Notes: generated by a model not told the origin, from the sequence alone. Positions 29,401 through 38,581 are shown, numbered from the stretch's first letter. The stretch is DNA of 64,000 bases from Rhizobium altiplani (GCF_001542405.1 NZ_LNCD01000124.1:179437-243436); one strand, 5' to 3'. Translations and numbers: made by a program.

Positions 29401-31200
29401 ATCGCGTCGGGACGTTTCGGTGTCACGACCGAATATCTCGTCAACGCCGATATGCTGCAGATCAAGGTCGCGCAGGGCGCAAAGCCCGGCGAGGGTGGCC
29501 AGCTGCCCGGCCACAAGGTCGACGCGACCGTTGCCAAGACACGTCACTCGACCCCGGGTGTCGGCCTTATCTCGCCGCCGCCGCACCATGACATCTATTC
29601 GATCGAAGATCTGGCGCAGCTGATCTACGACCTGAAGAACGTCAACCCGACGTCCGATGTCTCGGTCAAGCTCGTCTCGGAAGTCGGCGTCGGCACGGTT
29701 GCCGCCGGCGTTGCCAAGGCGCGCGCCGACCACATCACCGTCTCCGGCTTCGACGGTGGCACCGGCGCATCGCCGCTGACCTCGCTGAAGCATGCCGGTT
29801 CTCCGTGGGAAATCGGCCTTGCCGAGACGCAGCAGACGCTTGTCTTGAACGGCCTGCGTTCGCGTATCGCCCTGCAGGTCGATGGCGGTCTGAAGACCGG
29901 CCGCGACGTCATTATCGGTGCACTTCTCGGTGCCGACGAATTCGGCTTCGCGACCGCGCCGCTGATCGCCGCCGGCTGCATCATGATGCGCAAGTGCCAC
30001 CTGAACACCTGTCCTGTCGGCGTTGCCACGCAGGATCCGGTCCTGCGCAAGCGCTTCAAGGGCACGCCTGAGCACGTCGTCAACTACTTCTTCTTCGTCG
30101 CCAACGAAGTGCGCGAAATCCTGGCCTCGCTCGGCTTCACCAAGCTCGATGACATCATCGGCGCTTCGGAGCTGCTCGAGAAGGACGAGATGCTGGCGCA
30201 TTGGAAGTCCAAGGGCCTCGACTTCAGCCGCATCTTCCACAAGGTCGAGGCGCCGAAGGATGCGACCTACTGGACATCACGCCAGAAGCACCCGATCGAC
30301 GACGTTCTCGACCGCAAGCTGATCGCGGAGGCCGAGCCGGCACTGTCTTCGAAGACCCCTGTGTCCTTCGAGGTCGATATCAAGAACGTCGACCGTTCGG
30401 CTGGCGCGATGCTGTCCGGCGAAGTCGCCAAGCGCTACAACCACCGCGGCCTCAAAGACGACACGATCAACGTGACGCTCAAGGGCACGGCCGGCCAGTC
30501 GTTCGGCGCCTTCCTGGCACGCGGCATCACCTTCAATCTGGTCGGTGACGGCAATGACTATGTCGGCAAAGGCCTCTCGGGCGGCAAGATCATCGTCCGG
30601 CCACCTGAGAATTCGAAGATCGTCGCGGAAGAGTCGATCATCGTCGGCAACACCGTTCTCTATGGTGCGACCGAAGGCGAGTGCTACTTCCGCGGTGTCG
30701 CGGGCGAGCGCTTCGCGGTCCGCAACTCGGGTGCGATCGCCATCGTCGAAGGTGTGGGCGACCACGGCTGCGAATACATGACGGGTGGCGTGGTGGTCGT
30801 TCTCGGCCAAACGGGCCGTAACTTCGCGGCCGGTATGTCCGGTGGCGTTGCCTACGTACTCGACGAGGCCGGCGATTTCGCCAAGCGCTGCAACATGGCG
30901 ATGGTCGAGCTCGAGCCGGTTCCTGAGGAGGACGACATGCTGGAGAAGCTGCATCATCACGGCGGCGACCTCATGCACAAGGGACGCGTCGACGTCTCCG
31001 GTGACATGACGCGCCACGATGAGGAGCGCCTCTACCAGTTGATCTCCAACCATTTGCACTACACGGGCTCCACCCGCGCCAAGCAGATCTTGGACAACTG
31101 GGCCGACTACCGTCCGAAGTTCCGCAAGGTCATGCCGGTCGAGTACCGCCGTGCGCTTGAAGAAATGGAACGCGCCCGCATGGGAATTGCGGCCGAGTAA
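26479..31200 (+). CDS. gltB: Glutamate synthase (NADPH) large subunit
   Basis: At 1573 residues this is full length for bacterial GltB. A propeptide of about 45 residues precedes the catalytic N-terminal Cys46 (NEHDACGVGFVAHM) of the class-II glutamine amidotransferase domain. The central and FMN-binding synthase domains follow (SISREAHTTLAIAMNKIGG, GFDGGTGASPL). The [3Fe-4S] cysteines are in CIMMRKCHLNTCPVGVATQ, and a C-terminal beta-helix follows (GGKIIVRPPENS, YMTGGVVVVLG). With GltD it converts glutamine plus 2-oxoglutarate to two glutamates in ammonium assimilation. A long structured leader precedes it. Confidence 0.98.
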   Translation: MTKTPSTGFDQFAAATTRATANTRKFASGLPRKQGLYDPRNEHDACGVGFVAHMKGQKSHQIVKDGLFILENLTHRGAVGADPLMGDGAGILVQIPDRFFREEMAKQGITLPKVGEYGMGHIFMPHDEKQIAHFKKVIQDVITDEGQVFIGFRDVPVDNSSLSKAPDIAATEPHHVQVFIGAGKDAATNDEFERRLFTLRKVISNRIYDEFDGEESNFYPVSLSSATVVYKGMFLAYQVGAYYKDLSDPRFESAVALVHQRFSTNTFPSWKLAHPYRMVAHNGEINTLRSNVNWMAARQASVSSPLFGEDISKLWPISYEGQSDTACFDNALEFLVRGGYSMAHAVMMLIPEAWAGNQSMAAERKAFYEYHAALMEPWDGPAAVAFTDGKQIGATLDRNGLRPARYLVTSDDRVILASEAGTLPVAEEDIVQKWRLQPGKMLLIDMEKGRIVSDEEVKSELATKHPYRNWLDRTQLILEDLKPVEPRALRRDVSLLNRQQAFGYTTEDTKILMSPMATTGQEAVGSMGTDTPISAMSEKSKLLYTYFKQNFAQVTNPPIDPIREELVMSLVSFIGPRPNILDHTGMANAKRLEVRQPILTNGDLEKIRSIGHTEDRFDTKTLDFTYDVERGAEGMPEMLDRLCERAEAAVKGGYNIIVLSDRQIGPDRIAIPALLATAAVHHHLIRKGLRTSVGLVVETGEPREVHHFCLLAGYGAEAINPYLAFDTLLDMHAKGEFPKEVDASEVVYRYIKAVGKGILKVMSKMGISTYQSYCGGQIFDAIGLQQELVDKYFFGTATMIEGVDLTAIAEETVARHTSAFGKDPLLATTLDIGGEYAYRMRGESHAWTPDAVATLQHAVRGNAEDRYREFAEMVNTSALRMNTIRGLFNIKSAEQLGRKPVSVDEVEPAADIVKRFSTGAMSFGSISREAHTTLAIAMNKIGGKSNTGEGGEESDRYMPLPDGSSNPERSAIKQIASGRFGVTTEYLVNADMLQIKVAQGAKPGEGGQLPGHKVDATVAKTRHSTPGVGLISPPPHHDIYSIEDLAQLIYDLKNVNPTSDVSVKLVSEVGVGTVAAGVAKARADHITVSGFDGGTGASPLTSLKHAGSPWEIGLAETQQTLVLNGLRSRIALQVDGGLKTGRDVIIGALLGADEFGFATAPLIAAGCIMMRKCHLNTCPVGVATQDPVLRKRFKGTPEHVVNYFFFVANEVREILASLGFTKLDDIIGASELLEKDEMLAHWKSKGLDFSRIFHKVEAPKDATYWTSRQKHPIDDVLDRKLIAEAEPALSSKTPVSFEVDIKNVDRSAGAMLSGEVAKRYNHRGLKDDTINVTLKGTAGQSFGAFLARGITFNLVGDGNDYVGKGLSGGKIIVRPPENSKIVAEESIIVGNTVLYGATEGECYFRGVAGERFAVRNSGAIAIVEGVGDHGCEYMTGGVVVVLGQTGRNFAAGMSGGVAYVLDEAGDFAKRCNMAMVELEPVPEEDDMLEKLHHHGGDLMHKGRVDVSGDMTRHDEERLYQLISNHLHYTGSTRAKQILDNWADYRPKFRKVMPVEYRRALEEMERARMGIAAE

Positions 31201-31422
31201 ATACGCTTACTTCCGTTGCGCCGGCGAAGGCTGGCGCGGCGGATGACCGAAATATCTCAATGACCCACGGATCGGCAGCAGCCTCAGGCAGCGCAGACGC
31301 GTGGATAGCACTCAAGGGATATGCTGGATGACGGTCGAAAGAAGCAACTTGCCTCCACTGTCGAGGCTGACGATGGACAACTGGCCGCAGGCGAGGCGGT
31401 CATGAGTGTAAGGGACGAAAAT

Positions 31423-32877
31423 ATGGGTAAGGTCACAGGGTTTCTGGAAATCGACCGGCAGGTGGCAAAGTATCAGCCTGCCTCGGATCGCATCCGGCAT
31501 TTCCGCGAATTCACGATCCCGATGTCGGACCAGGAAGTGCAGAAACAGGCAGCGCGCTGCATGGACTGTGGCATTCCCTATTGCCATGGGCCAACCGGCT
31601 GCCCTGTTCATAACCAGATCCCGGATTGGAACGACCTCGTCTACAACAACAACTGGGAAGCGGCGATCCAGAACCTGCATTCGACGAACAACTTCCCGGA
31701 GTTCACCGGCCGCGTCTGCCCGGCGCCCTGCGAGGAAGCCTGCACGCTGAACCTCGAGGACACGCCGGTTGCGATCAAGACCGTCGAACAGGCGATCGCT
31801 GACAAGGCCTACGAGCTCGGCTTCATCCGTCCGCAGCCGGCAACGGTTCACACCGGCAAGAAGGTTGCGATCGTCGGTTCCGGCCCGGCCGGCATGGCGG
31901 CTGCACAGCAGCTCGGCCGCGCAGGGCATGAGGTTCACGTGTACGAACGCGAAAGCAAGCCCGGCGGCCTGCTGCGCTACGGTATCCCTGACTTCAAGAT
32001 GGAAAAGAACTTCATCGATCGCCGCGTCGAGCAGATGAAGGGCGAAGGCGTCACCTTCCACTGTGGCGTCAATGTCGGTGTCGACGTGAAGGTCGAGCAG
32101 CTGCTCGCAGACCACGATGCGGTTCTCTATTGCGGCGGTTCTGAAACGCCACGCGAAGCGGGTATCCCGGGCATCGAGCTTTCGGGCGTCCATGACGCGA
32201 TGCCCTACCTCGTGCAGCAGAACAAGCGCGTCGGCCGTGAAAACATCGACAGCGTCGGCTGGGCCTCTGACCCGATCCTCGCCGGCGCCAAGCATGTCGT
32301 CGTCGTCGGCGGTGGCGATACCGCATCGGACTGCGTCGGTACGGCGTTCCGCCAGGGCGCGGTGAAGGTCACGCAGCTCGACATCCGCCCGCAGCCGCCG
32401 GAGAAGGAAGACAAGCTCGCTGTCTGGCCGTTCTGGGCAACGAAGATGCGCACGTCGTCCTCGCAAGCGGAAGGCGCAATTCGCGAGTTCCAGGTGGCAA
32501 CACTCGAGTTCGTCGGTGAAGATGGCGTTCTGACCGGCGTGAAGTGCTGCGAAGTCGACGAGCGTCGCAAGCCGATCGCCGGCACCGAGTTCATCATCAA
32601 GGCCGACCTTGCTTTCATCGCGATCGGTTTCAGCGGCCCGTTCAAGGACAGCGTGCTCAAGGAACTCGACGGCAAGCTCACGCTCAACACCGACCGTCGC
32701 GGCTCGACCAACGTCGTTGCCGACGACCGCGACTACAAGACCTCGGTCGACAAGCTCTGGACGGCAGGCGACGTGCGCCGCGGTCAGTCGCTGGTGGTCT
32801 GGGCGATCCGCGAAGGCCGCCAGGCCGCCCGCGCCATCGACGAAGCCCTGATGGGCTCGACGGTTCTGCCGCGGTAA
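31423..32877 (+). CDS. gltD: Glutamate synthase (NADPH) small subunit
   Basis: This 484-residue protein has two N-terminal cysteine clusters for [4Fe-4S] centres (CMDCGIPYCHGPTGCPVHN and CPAPCEEACTLN). An FAD site (IVGSGPAGMAAAQQLGRAG) and an NADPH site (VVGGGDTASDCVGTAF) follow. It passes electrons from NADPH to GltB. The start MGKVTGFLEIDRQ at 31423 matches the family; the frame extends to 31321 without family similarity. It lies 222 bases after gltB, probably in the same operon, and is followed by a terminator. Confidence 0.97.
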   Translation: MGKVTGFLEIDRQVAKYQPASDRIRHFREFTIPMSDQEVQKQAARCMDCGIPYCHGPTGCPVHNQIPDWNDLVYNNNWEAAIQNLHSTNNFPEFTGRVCPAPCEEACTLNLEDTPVAIKTVEQAIADKAYELGFIRPQPATVHTGKKVAIVGSGPAGMAAAQQLGRAGHEVHVYERESKPGGLLRYGIPDFKMEKNFIDRRVEQMKGEGVTFHCGVNVGVDVKVEQLLADHDAVLYCGGSETPREAGIPGIELSGVHDAMPYLVQQNKRVGRENIDSVGWASDPILAGAKHVVVVGGGDTASDCVGTAFRQGAVKVTQLDIRPQPPEKEDKLAVWPFWATKMRTSSSQAEGAIREFQVATLEFVGEDGVLTGVKCCEVDERRKPIAGTEFIIKADLAFIAIGFSGPFKDSVLKELDGKLTLNTDRRGSTNVVADDRDYKTSVDKLWTAGDVRRGQSLVVWAIREGRQAARAIDEALMGSTVLPR

Positions 32878-32902
32878 GCGACACAGTTGATGATTGGATT
32901 TT

Positions 32903-32926
32903 GGGCCGCTCTGAGCGGCCCTTTTT
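32903..32926 (+). terminator. Intrinsic terminator of gltBD
   Basis: An 8-base perfect stem (GGGCCGCT / AGCGGCCC) with a 3-base loop is followed by TTTTT, 25 bases after the gltD stop. Confidence 0.9.
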
Positions 32927-32995
32927 CGTTTGGTGAGCCTCGCGTTCGACTGAGATCAAGAGCGCGTTTTTGGAGCGCGGCTTCATGCAGCCGGG

Positions 32996-34201
32996 CTATT
33001 TGATGGTGACCTGAGCGGTGGGCTTCACAGGAGCCATGCGATAGTCATCGACGCGGCCAACAGGGGGAGCCGCCATCTCGCCATCCTGAACCAGAAGATC
33101 ACGTGGCGACTTGGTGGCACTGACCGGGAGTGCCCTGCCGCCAAGAAGTTCCGCGCCGCCATCCAGGTTGGGATCGGAGAGGCTGATCGGCTCGGTGCGG
33201 CCGGGCATTGCCACAGCGTCGATCACCGGCGCATTGCCCGTGTCAAGGCGGACGAGGTCCGGGCTTGCCTGTACCCCGAGAATGCGGCGCACGGGCTTTT
33301 CGACATAGAAGGCAAGCTTGCGTCGGCCTGCTTCCGTGAGGTTTATGCCATCCGAGGTGCGTAGGCGGACCTGCTGGCCGTTGATATCCGAGCCGGTGAC
33401 GATGAAGTCGCCGCCTTCGCTGACGAAACCGTCCCAGATGTCGACGAACTCGCCGCCGACGCTCTCCATCTGCTTGCGGAACAGCTGGTTAAGCTGCACG
33501 GCATCGGCGGTCATCGCAGGCGAATCGAAGGCGGGCAGTCCGACCCAGAGCAGCGGAATCTTGCGGCTGGTGACCTGCTGGCCGAAGGCCACGACGCGGC
33601 GCTGATATTCGGCATACCAACCGTCGGTCCTGAATTTCTCCTTGCCGATATCCGTCACCATCTGCTGGCGGTCATTCGCGCCGAGCATGACGATGACCAT
33701 GGCGGGCTTCGCCTCGTCCATGAATTTTGTCAGCTGTTGCGGCCAGTCATAGTAGTCGTCTCGGACCAGACCCGAGGCGACGTTGCTATGTGTCTCGACC
33801 ACGACGCCGGGAGAATCCTTGAAAGCAGCGTCCATGCCGACGCCAAGACCGCCGGCGAGAAAATCGCCGACGACGAGGATCTTCTGGGCGTTGGCAAGCT
33901 TCTCGACCGCCTTTTCCTCAACGACGACGGGAGCGGCGGGACGGGGAGCCGCAGCCGCCTTCGGCGACGGCGCTTTCCTTCTCGGCGCAGGCTGTCGCTG
34001 CGGCGCGTTCTGAGACGGTGCCTGTGGCGGATATTCCTGGATGTAGCGACGGCCAAAGAAAAAATCGAGAATCGAGCGGCGATAGTAATACCGCTCCTGC
34101 GCATCGGCCACGTGCACCGGCAGCGCGCTGAAGACGAGCACCAACGTTGCGGTGCCAATCGCACCCCAGCGGAGCGTTGCCCAGTGTACTCGTTTACGCA
34201 T
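32996..34201 (-). CDS. DUF459 SGNH-fold protein with altered catalytic residues
   Basis: This 401-residue exported protein has a signal/anchor (GTATLVLVFSALPVHVADA) and a Pro/Ala/Lys-rich linker at about residues 60-95. A DUF459 SGNH domain follows. Block I reads KILVVGDFLAGGLG where hydrolases have GDS, so the nucleophilic Ser is Phe. Block III is intact (VMLGANDRQQM). Block V reads SDGINLTEAG where a catalytic His is expected, so Asn replaces it. The protein is probably non-catalytic. It lies 88 bases downstream of a lytic transglycosylase gene on the same strand, which hints at an envelope role. Confidence 0.8.
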   Translation of the reverse strand: MRKRVHWATLRWGAIGTATLVLVFSALPVHVADAQERYYYRRSILDFFFGRRYIQEYPPQAPSQNAPQRQPAPRRKAPSPKAAAAPRPAAPVVVEEKAVEKLANAQKILVVGDFLAGGLGVGMDAAFKDSPGVVVETHSNVASGLVRDDYYDWPQQLTKFMDEAKPAMVIVMLGANDRQQMVTDIGKEKFRTDGWYAEYQRRVVAFGQQVTSRKIPLLWVGLPAFDSPAMTADAVQLNQLFRKQMESVGGEFVDIWDGFVSEGGDFIVTGSDINGQQVRLRTSDGINLTEAGRRKLAFYVEKPVRRILGVQASPDLVRLDTGNAPVIDAVAMPGRTEPISLSDPNLDGGAELLGGRALPVSATKSPRDLLVQDGEMAAPPVGRVDDYRMAPVKPTAQVTIK

Positions 34202-34289
34202 AATCAGCAGCCTCGCATCTGCCGGCATTCTCGCATGGAGCGGGAACTCGCGTCCACACCACAAAAGTGTATGTTGCCGATTATTCCGT

Positions 34290-35513
34290 CTACTTGCGAA
34301 GCGCGTTCAGGAGCGGCAGCGATGGCTCACCGTCCTGCTGCATTCCGATGCGAGCCTGGACCGCGGCAATCGCGGCCTTGGATCCGCTGCCGAAGTTCCC
34401 GTCGACCTCGCCGTCGTAATAACCGAGTGTCTTCAGGCGCGTCTGCAGTTCGAACTTTTGCTTCATATCAAGCGTACCGTTCGGTCGTGGCCAGGGCTGC
34501 TTCATGCCGCCGTAGCCGGCGATCTCGTCCGCCAGCAGTCCGACCGCAATCGCGTAACTGTCCGACGCGTTGTAGTTCTTGATGGTGAAGAAATTGCTGG
34601 TCATCAGGAAGCCCGGGCCATCGGGGCCGGCCGGCATCTTGAGCACGGCCTTGCTGCCGCCATCGCGGAAGCTCTTGCCGTTCGGCCGGCTAAGGCCGAG
34701 GGAGGCCCACTGCGCCAGTGTATGCGTTTTACCGACCTGTTTTCGGGCATTCGGCGGCACCACCACTTCATAGCCCCAGGTTTTGCCGGCATCCCACCCG
34801 TTTTTCCGCAGCAGGTTGGCGGACGTGGCGAGAGCATCAGGCACGGAGTTCCAGATGTCGCGATGTCCGTTGCCGTCGGCGTCGACCGCATAGAGCAGGT
34901 AGCTTGTCGGAATGAATTGGGTGTGGCCCATGGCGCCCGCCCAGGAGCCGGTCATGCCATCGGGCGAGATATCGCCATTCTGCAGGATCTTCAGCGCCGC
35001 AATGAGTTGCTTCTTGGCGAACTTCGCGCGGCGTTCGTCGGCATAGGCGAGGGTCGCCAAGGCGCGCGGCACGTAGTGCAGGCGGTCGTCCTTGTCGAGA
35101 ACTGCGCCATAATTGGATTCCATCGACCAGATGGCCAGGAGAATCGTCTTGTCCACACCGAACTGGCGTTGGACCGCATTCAGCGTCGAGGCATGTTTGG
35201 CGGCCATCTGACGGCCGATCTGCACCGTGTACGGATTTACACGGGAATCAACGTAGTCCCAGATTTTCGTTGTAAATTCAGGCTGATAGGCAGCCTTTTC
35301 CAGCACTGTCGGATCCGGATCGCTGACGCCTGAGAAGGCTTTGCGATAGGTTGCCTTGCTGATGCCATTTTGAGCGGCAGTTTGATAGAAGTCCGCGATC
35401 CACTTCTGGAACCGCTGATCTGCTTTCGCGTTGATGGGGGCCAGGCCGGCGGACGCGGTCACGATGAGTGCAATAGCAAGACCACGAAGGGAATTTCTGT
35501 GATTTTGAGTCAT
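34290..35513 (-). CDS. Lytic murein transglycosylase, MltB family, with peptidoglycan-binding domain
   Basis: This 407-residue exported enzyme has a signal peptide (LRGLAIALIVTASAGLAPINAKA). The MltB-type catalytic domain carries the catalytic Glu in WSMESNYGAVLD, and MGHTQFIPTSY and NGHRDIWNSVPDALATSANLL are typical. A C-terminal peptidoglycan-binding domain 1 starts at about residue 340 (LQTRLKTLGYYDGEVDGNFG). It cleaves murein to 1,6-anhydromuropeptides in the periplasm. It is upstream of the DUF459 gene and divergent from galU. Confidence 0.92.
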   Translation of the reverse strand: MTQNHRNSLRGLAIALIVTASAGLAPINAKADQRFQKWIADFYQTAAQNGISKATYRKAFSGVSDPDPTVLEKAAYQPEFTTKIWDYVDSRVNPYTVQIGRQMAAKHASTLNAVQRQFGVDKTILLAIWSMESNYGAVLDKDDRLHYVPRALATLAYADERRAKFAKKQLIAALKILQNGDISPDGMTGSWAGAMGHTQFIPTSYLLYAVDADGNGHRDIWNSVPDALATSANLLRKNGWDAGKTWGYEVVVPPNARKQVGKTHTLAQWASLGLSRPNGKSFRDGGSKAVLKMPAGPDGPGFLMTSNFFTIKNYNASDSYAIAVGLLADEIAGYGGMKQPWPRPNGTLDMKQKFELQTRLKTLGYYDGEVDGNFGSGSKAAIAAVQARIGMQQDGEPSLPLLNALRK

Positions 35514-35712
35514 CGGCGGTCATCCGTCCTTTCGTTTCAGGCACAGCGGAGCGCAAATTTCCGCTCAGGCCTGAGACTACCTGAACGAAGTCAACAAATT
35601 CTTTACCATGACGTAGGAACGCAGTCACCATTTGCAAAACTGTAGCAAATCGCATCTAGTTCAATCAAAAATGCCTTTATTTCAAGCGGTGTAGTTATCG
35701 CAGGAGGATTGT

Positions 35713-36600
35713 GTGGCAGAGCATAAAAAAGTTCGCAAAGCTGTATTTCCGGTCGCGGGTCTCGGGACTCGCTTTCTCCCGGCCACCAAAGCCGTGCCGA
35801 AGGAAATGCTGACTGTCGTCGACAAACCGATCATTCAGTATGTGGTCGACGAAGCTTTGGAAGCGGGCATCGAGCATTTCGTTTTCGTCACAGGTCGTAA
35901 CAAACACATCATCGAAGACTACTTCGATATCCATTTCGAGCTTGAGCAGACGCTGCGCGAGCGCAGCAAGCAGGCGGAAATGACGCTGCTTGCTGGCCAG
36001 CTTCCCAAGGCTGGTACGGTCAGCTTCACTCGTCAGCAGGAGCCGCTTGGCCTCGGCCATGCCGTCTGGTGTGCTCGCGAGATCGTCGGCAACGAGCCGT
36101 TTGCGCTGCTCTTGCCCGACATGATCATGAAGAGCGAAGGCAAGGGATGCATGAAGGGCATGATCGACCTTTATGCCCAGAGCGGCGGCAACATCATCGC
36201 CGTCGAGGAATGCGCCCCGGATCAAGCTCACAAGTACGGCATCGTCGGCGTCGGCGAAGCGATCGGTGATGGCTTCCGCATCACCGGCATGGTCGAGAAG
36301 CCTGCCAAGGGCACGGCACCGTCGAACTATTTCATCAACGGCCGCTATATCCTGCAGCCTGAAGTCTTCAAGATCCTGGAAACCCAGGAACGAGGCGCTG
36401 GCAACGAAATCCAGCTGACCGACGGCATGCTGAAGCTGCTGAAGGACCAGACGTTCGCGGGCTATCACTTCCGCGGCACGACCTATGACTGCGGCGCCAA
36501 GGACGGCTTCATCCTGGCCAACGTGGCCTTCGCCCTGGAACGTGCGGACATCCGCCCGACCGTCGAGGAAGGCTTCAAGGCGCTGCTGAAGGGCCTCTGA
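35713..36600 (+). CDS. galU: UTP--glucose-1-phosphate uridylyltransferase
   Basis: This 295-residue enzyme starts with GTG at 35713 behind AGGAGGATT. It has the nucleotide-binding signature KAVFPVAGLGTRFLPATKA, the PKEMLTVVDKPIIQYVVDEA segment, the active-site Asp in LLLPDMIM and the Lys in MVEKPAKG. It makes UDP-glucose for exopolysaccharide and cyclic glucan synthesis; rhizobial homologues are called exoN. It is a single gene with its own terminator. Confidence 0.96.
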   Translation: MAEHKKVRKAVFPVAGLGTRFLPATKAVPKEMLTVVDKPIIQYVVDEALEAGIEHFVFVTGRNKHIIEDYFDIHFELEQTLRERSKQAEMTLLAGQLPKAGTVSFTRQQEPLGLGHAVWCAREIVGNEPFALLLPDMIMKSEGKGCMKGMIDLYAQSGGNIIAVEECAPDQAHKYGIVGVGEAIGDGFRITGMVEKPAKGTAPSNYFINGRYILQPEVFKILETQERGAGNEIQLTDGMLKLLKDQTFAGYHFRGTTYDCGAKDGFILANVAFALERADIRPTVEEGFKALLKGL

Positions 36601-36627
36601 AACCAGCCTGCCTGTCAAACGAATCAG

Positions 36628-36664
36628 TCCGCCTCCAAGGCTCCCACTTGGAGGCGGATTTCGT
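36628..36664 (+). terminator. Intrinsic terminator of galU
   Basis: A perfect 12-base stem (TCCGCCTCCAAG / CTTGGAGGCGGA) with a 7-base loop is followed by TTTCG. It lies between convergent genes and ends just before the stop of the minus-strand barrel gene. Confidence 0.85.
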
Positions 36665-36665
36665 T

Positions 36666-38189
36666 TCAGTGCTTCAGTTTCAGACCGACGCCGGCCCGCC
36701 ATTGCTCGGAATCGCTGCTTGTCTTGCGGGACGTCAGCTCGTAGCCAATGGTGCTGGTCATATCGAGGTAGCGGTTGATGTTCCAGGTCAGCCCGGCGCT
36801 CGTGGTGTAGACCGTCTCGTCGCTGGTCGGGCTATCCGACGGATAGTCGCGATAGATGATGCCGCCGAGGACAGTGCCTGTCAGATTATCACGCAGTTGA
36901 TGCGTGACGCCCGTCGTCAAAGCATGCGAAACGTAGCCGGATTCGCCAGCTGTCGTCGACGGGTTGATGCTTGTCAGCAGGCCGATGTTGACGTCCGTAC
37001 CTCTGAGCGGCGACCAGAATAGCTGAGCATCCACCACGGCCGCGTCGATGTCCGAGAGGCGGTCGTCGTCGAAGGTGGCAGTCTGATAGCCAACCCCAAC
37101 CTCGCCGCGGAGCTTTTCACCCAAATCGAGCTCGACGCCGACCTTGGCGCCATAGCTATCTCCCGACCTGCGGAAGCCGGCGGAATCGATACTCTCGTCA
37201 TAGACCGTCTTGCCGACATTGCCTTCGATGAAGGGGATGAGAGCCGGGGAAAGCTCGTAGCCGATGCGGCCGCGGATCGTGCCGCTCGTCTCGTTGCGAT
37301 CGGCCAGCGAAACGGTCGTTCCATCGGACAATGTCGCGTCGGAATAGATCGTACGGCTGACATCGATAGCGGTGCTGCCGCGCAGGATGCCGAAGTCGCG
37401 TTCGATCGAGGCGCCGGTGCTGAATTCCTGAACATCCGATTGCTGGTCCGCGTTCTGGATGGCATTCGGATCATCAGTGTCTTCGCGGTAGAAATGGTAG
37501 CCGCCGATGATATGTGCGGTCGTATCCTCGGGAAGATCGAGCCGCAGGTCGCCGTCGATCCTGAAATCCGGCTGTTCCTCGCCTTTGCCGCTGACGTTCT
37601 TCTGCCAGGCGCCGTCGGTGGTCACCGTGAGTTGGTGCAGCGCCCAGTCGGAGGTCAGCGTGGCGTGCAGATCCGTTTCGAGGAAGCCACGCGTCTGTTT
37701 GATGCCGGCGTCCTTCTGCGTCTCGGTGTTGATGCTCTGGGTAACGGTCGGACGCAGGACGAAGGTGCCGATGCGGATGCCCGGCGTTTCCTCGGCCGCC
37801 GGATTCGGCTCCGGCTTGCGGGCCGGCAGCCGCTCGTCGAGCGGCGCTTCGCGCGTGTTGAGGCGTATCATGTCCTCATCGAGGATCGCACCGGTCGTCT
37901 CGTCGCTCGGTTTTTGATCGGCAGCCGCAATCGGCGCAGCAGTGGCTGCTGGCGCCGCATTGTCGGCCGGTGACATAGTGCCGGCCGGTGTTTCAGGGAT
38001 ATCGCCTTCATCCTCCACCGCCGCAGCAGCAGGTGCGGTCGACGAGCGGATCGAGCTGTTGGAAACGGGCGTCGACTGCGCAAGTACGGCGTGGGGCGCG
38101 AGGAAAGTGCCTGCCATCAGAGCCATGGACACGGCAAAGCCCGTCGCGCGGAGCGGCGTGAGACTGCTCGTGTCCTTCCAATGGCTCAT
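36666..38189 (-). CDS. Outer-membrane beta-barrel protein
   Basis: This 507-residue protein has a signal peptide (VSMALMAGTFLAPHAVLA). A low-complexity Ala/Glu/Pro linker spans about residues 40-125. A long C-terminal region of alternating hydrophobic strands follows (for example AIDVSRTIYSDATLSDG, LRGEVGVGYQTATFDDDR, WRAGVGLKLKH). Aromatic and turn patterns fit an outer-membrane barrel of the BBP2/OMP_b-brl type common in rhizobia. The function is unknown. It is the last clearly chromosomal gene before the island. Confidence 0.75.
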   Translation of the reverse strand: MSHWKDTSSLTPLRATGFAVSMALMAGTFLAPHAVLAQSTPVSNSSIRSSTAPAAAAVEDEGDIPETPAGTMSPADNAAPAATAAPIAAADQKPSDETTGAILDEDMIRLNTREAPLDERLPARKPEPNPAAEETPGIRIGTFVLRPTVTQSINTETQKDAGIKQTRGFLETDLHATLTSDWALHQLTVTTDGAWQKNVSGKGEEQPDFRIDGDLRLDLPEDTTAHIIGGYHFYREDTDDPNAIQNADQQSDVQEFSTGASIERDFGILRGSTAIDVSRTIYSDATLSDGTTVSLADRNETSGTIRGRIGYELSPALIPFIEGNVGKTVYDESIDSAGFRRSGDSYGAKVGVELDLGEKLRGEVGVGYQTATFDDDRLSDIDAAVVDAQLFWSPLRGTDVNIGLLTSINPSTTAGESGYVSHALTTGVTHQLRDNLTGTVLGGIIYRDYPSDSPTSDETVYTTSAGLTWNINRYLDMTSTIGYELTSRKTSSDSEQWRAGVGLKLKH

Positions 38190-38443
38190 GTGTATCCTGG
38201 CATGCGTCGAAGCGTTACCCGAACGTAAAGTCTATTGCTGTTTTACATACACAACGAGAAACTTCTAAGCGTGTGAAAACAAATAGAAAATACGCTTCAG
38301 ATGTATGCAGCGCATAATGCGCGGGAAACGTTATTTTATGGTTAATCCTTCGTAAAAAAGAGTTGGCGTCCGACCAACTCTGCGCTCGCAATTCTGGACA
38401 ACGGCAATAGTGTTCTCGTGTTAGTTGAGTATGGAGAACGCAA
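38190..38443. other. AT-rich junction between chromosome and accessory region
   Basis: This 254-base stretch is clearly more AT-rich than the preceding 38 kb. It contains a 7-bp hairpin (GAGTTGG / CCAACTC, 38360-38380). It likely holds the promoters of the barrel gene (minus) and the first island gene (plus). I see no tRNA gene or obvious attachment-site repeat here, so the exact island boundary cannot be placed. Confidence 0.4.
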
Positions 38444-38581
38444 ATGCAATTCAAAGTATGGGGCAAAATTGATGGCGTGGAGTTTTCACAGACCTACGCA
38501 ACCGTAGCTGAATGGAAGGCCGAGCGTAGATTGATCGAACAGCGTTTCACCGTTGAGGTGAAGGGGATGGCATCGGTATGA
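38444..38581 (+). CDS. Hypothetical small protein (45 aa)
   Basis: A short frame from ATG 38444 (MQFKVWGKIDGVEFSQTY) ends 4 bases into the DUF2958 gene with an ATGA overlap, so the two are translationally coupled. The sequence is mixed charged and ends VEVKGMASV. No family is recognised. The coupling to a mobile-element gene is the main support. Confidence 0.6.
   Translation: MQFKVWGKIDGVEFSQTYATVAEWKAERRLIEQRFTVEVKGMASV

Noticed and set aside
27706..30240. Minus-strand frame of 844 codons opposite gltB
   Set aside because: GC-driven antisense frame; gltB is unmistakable and the antisense translation has no recognisable motif.
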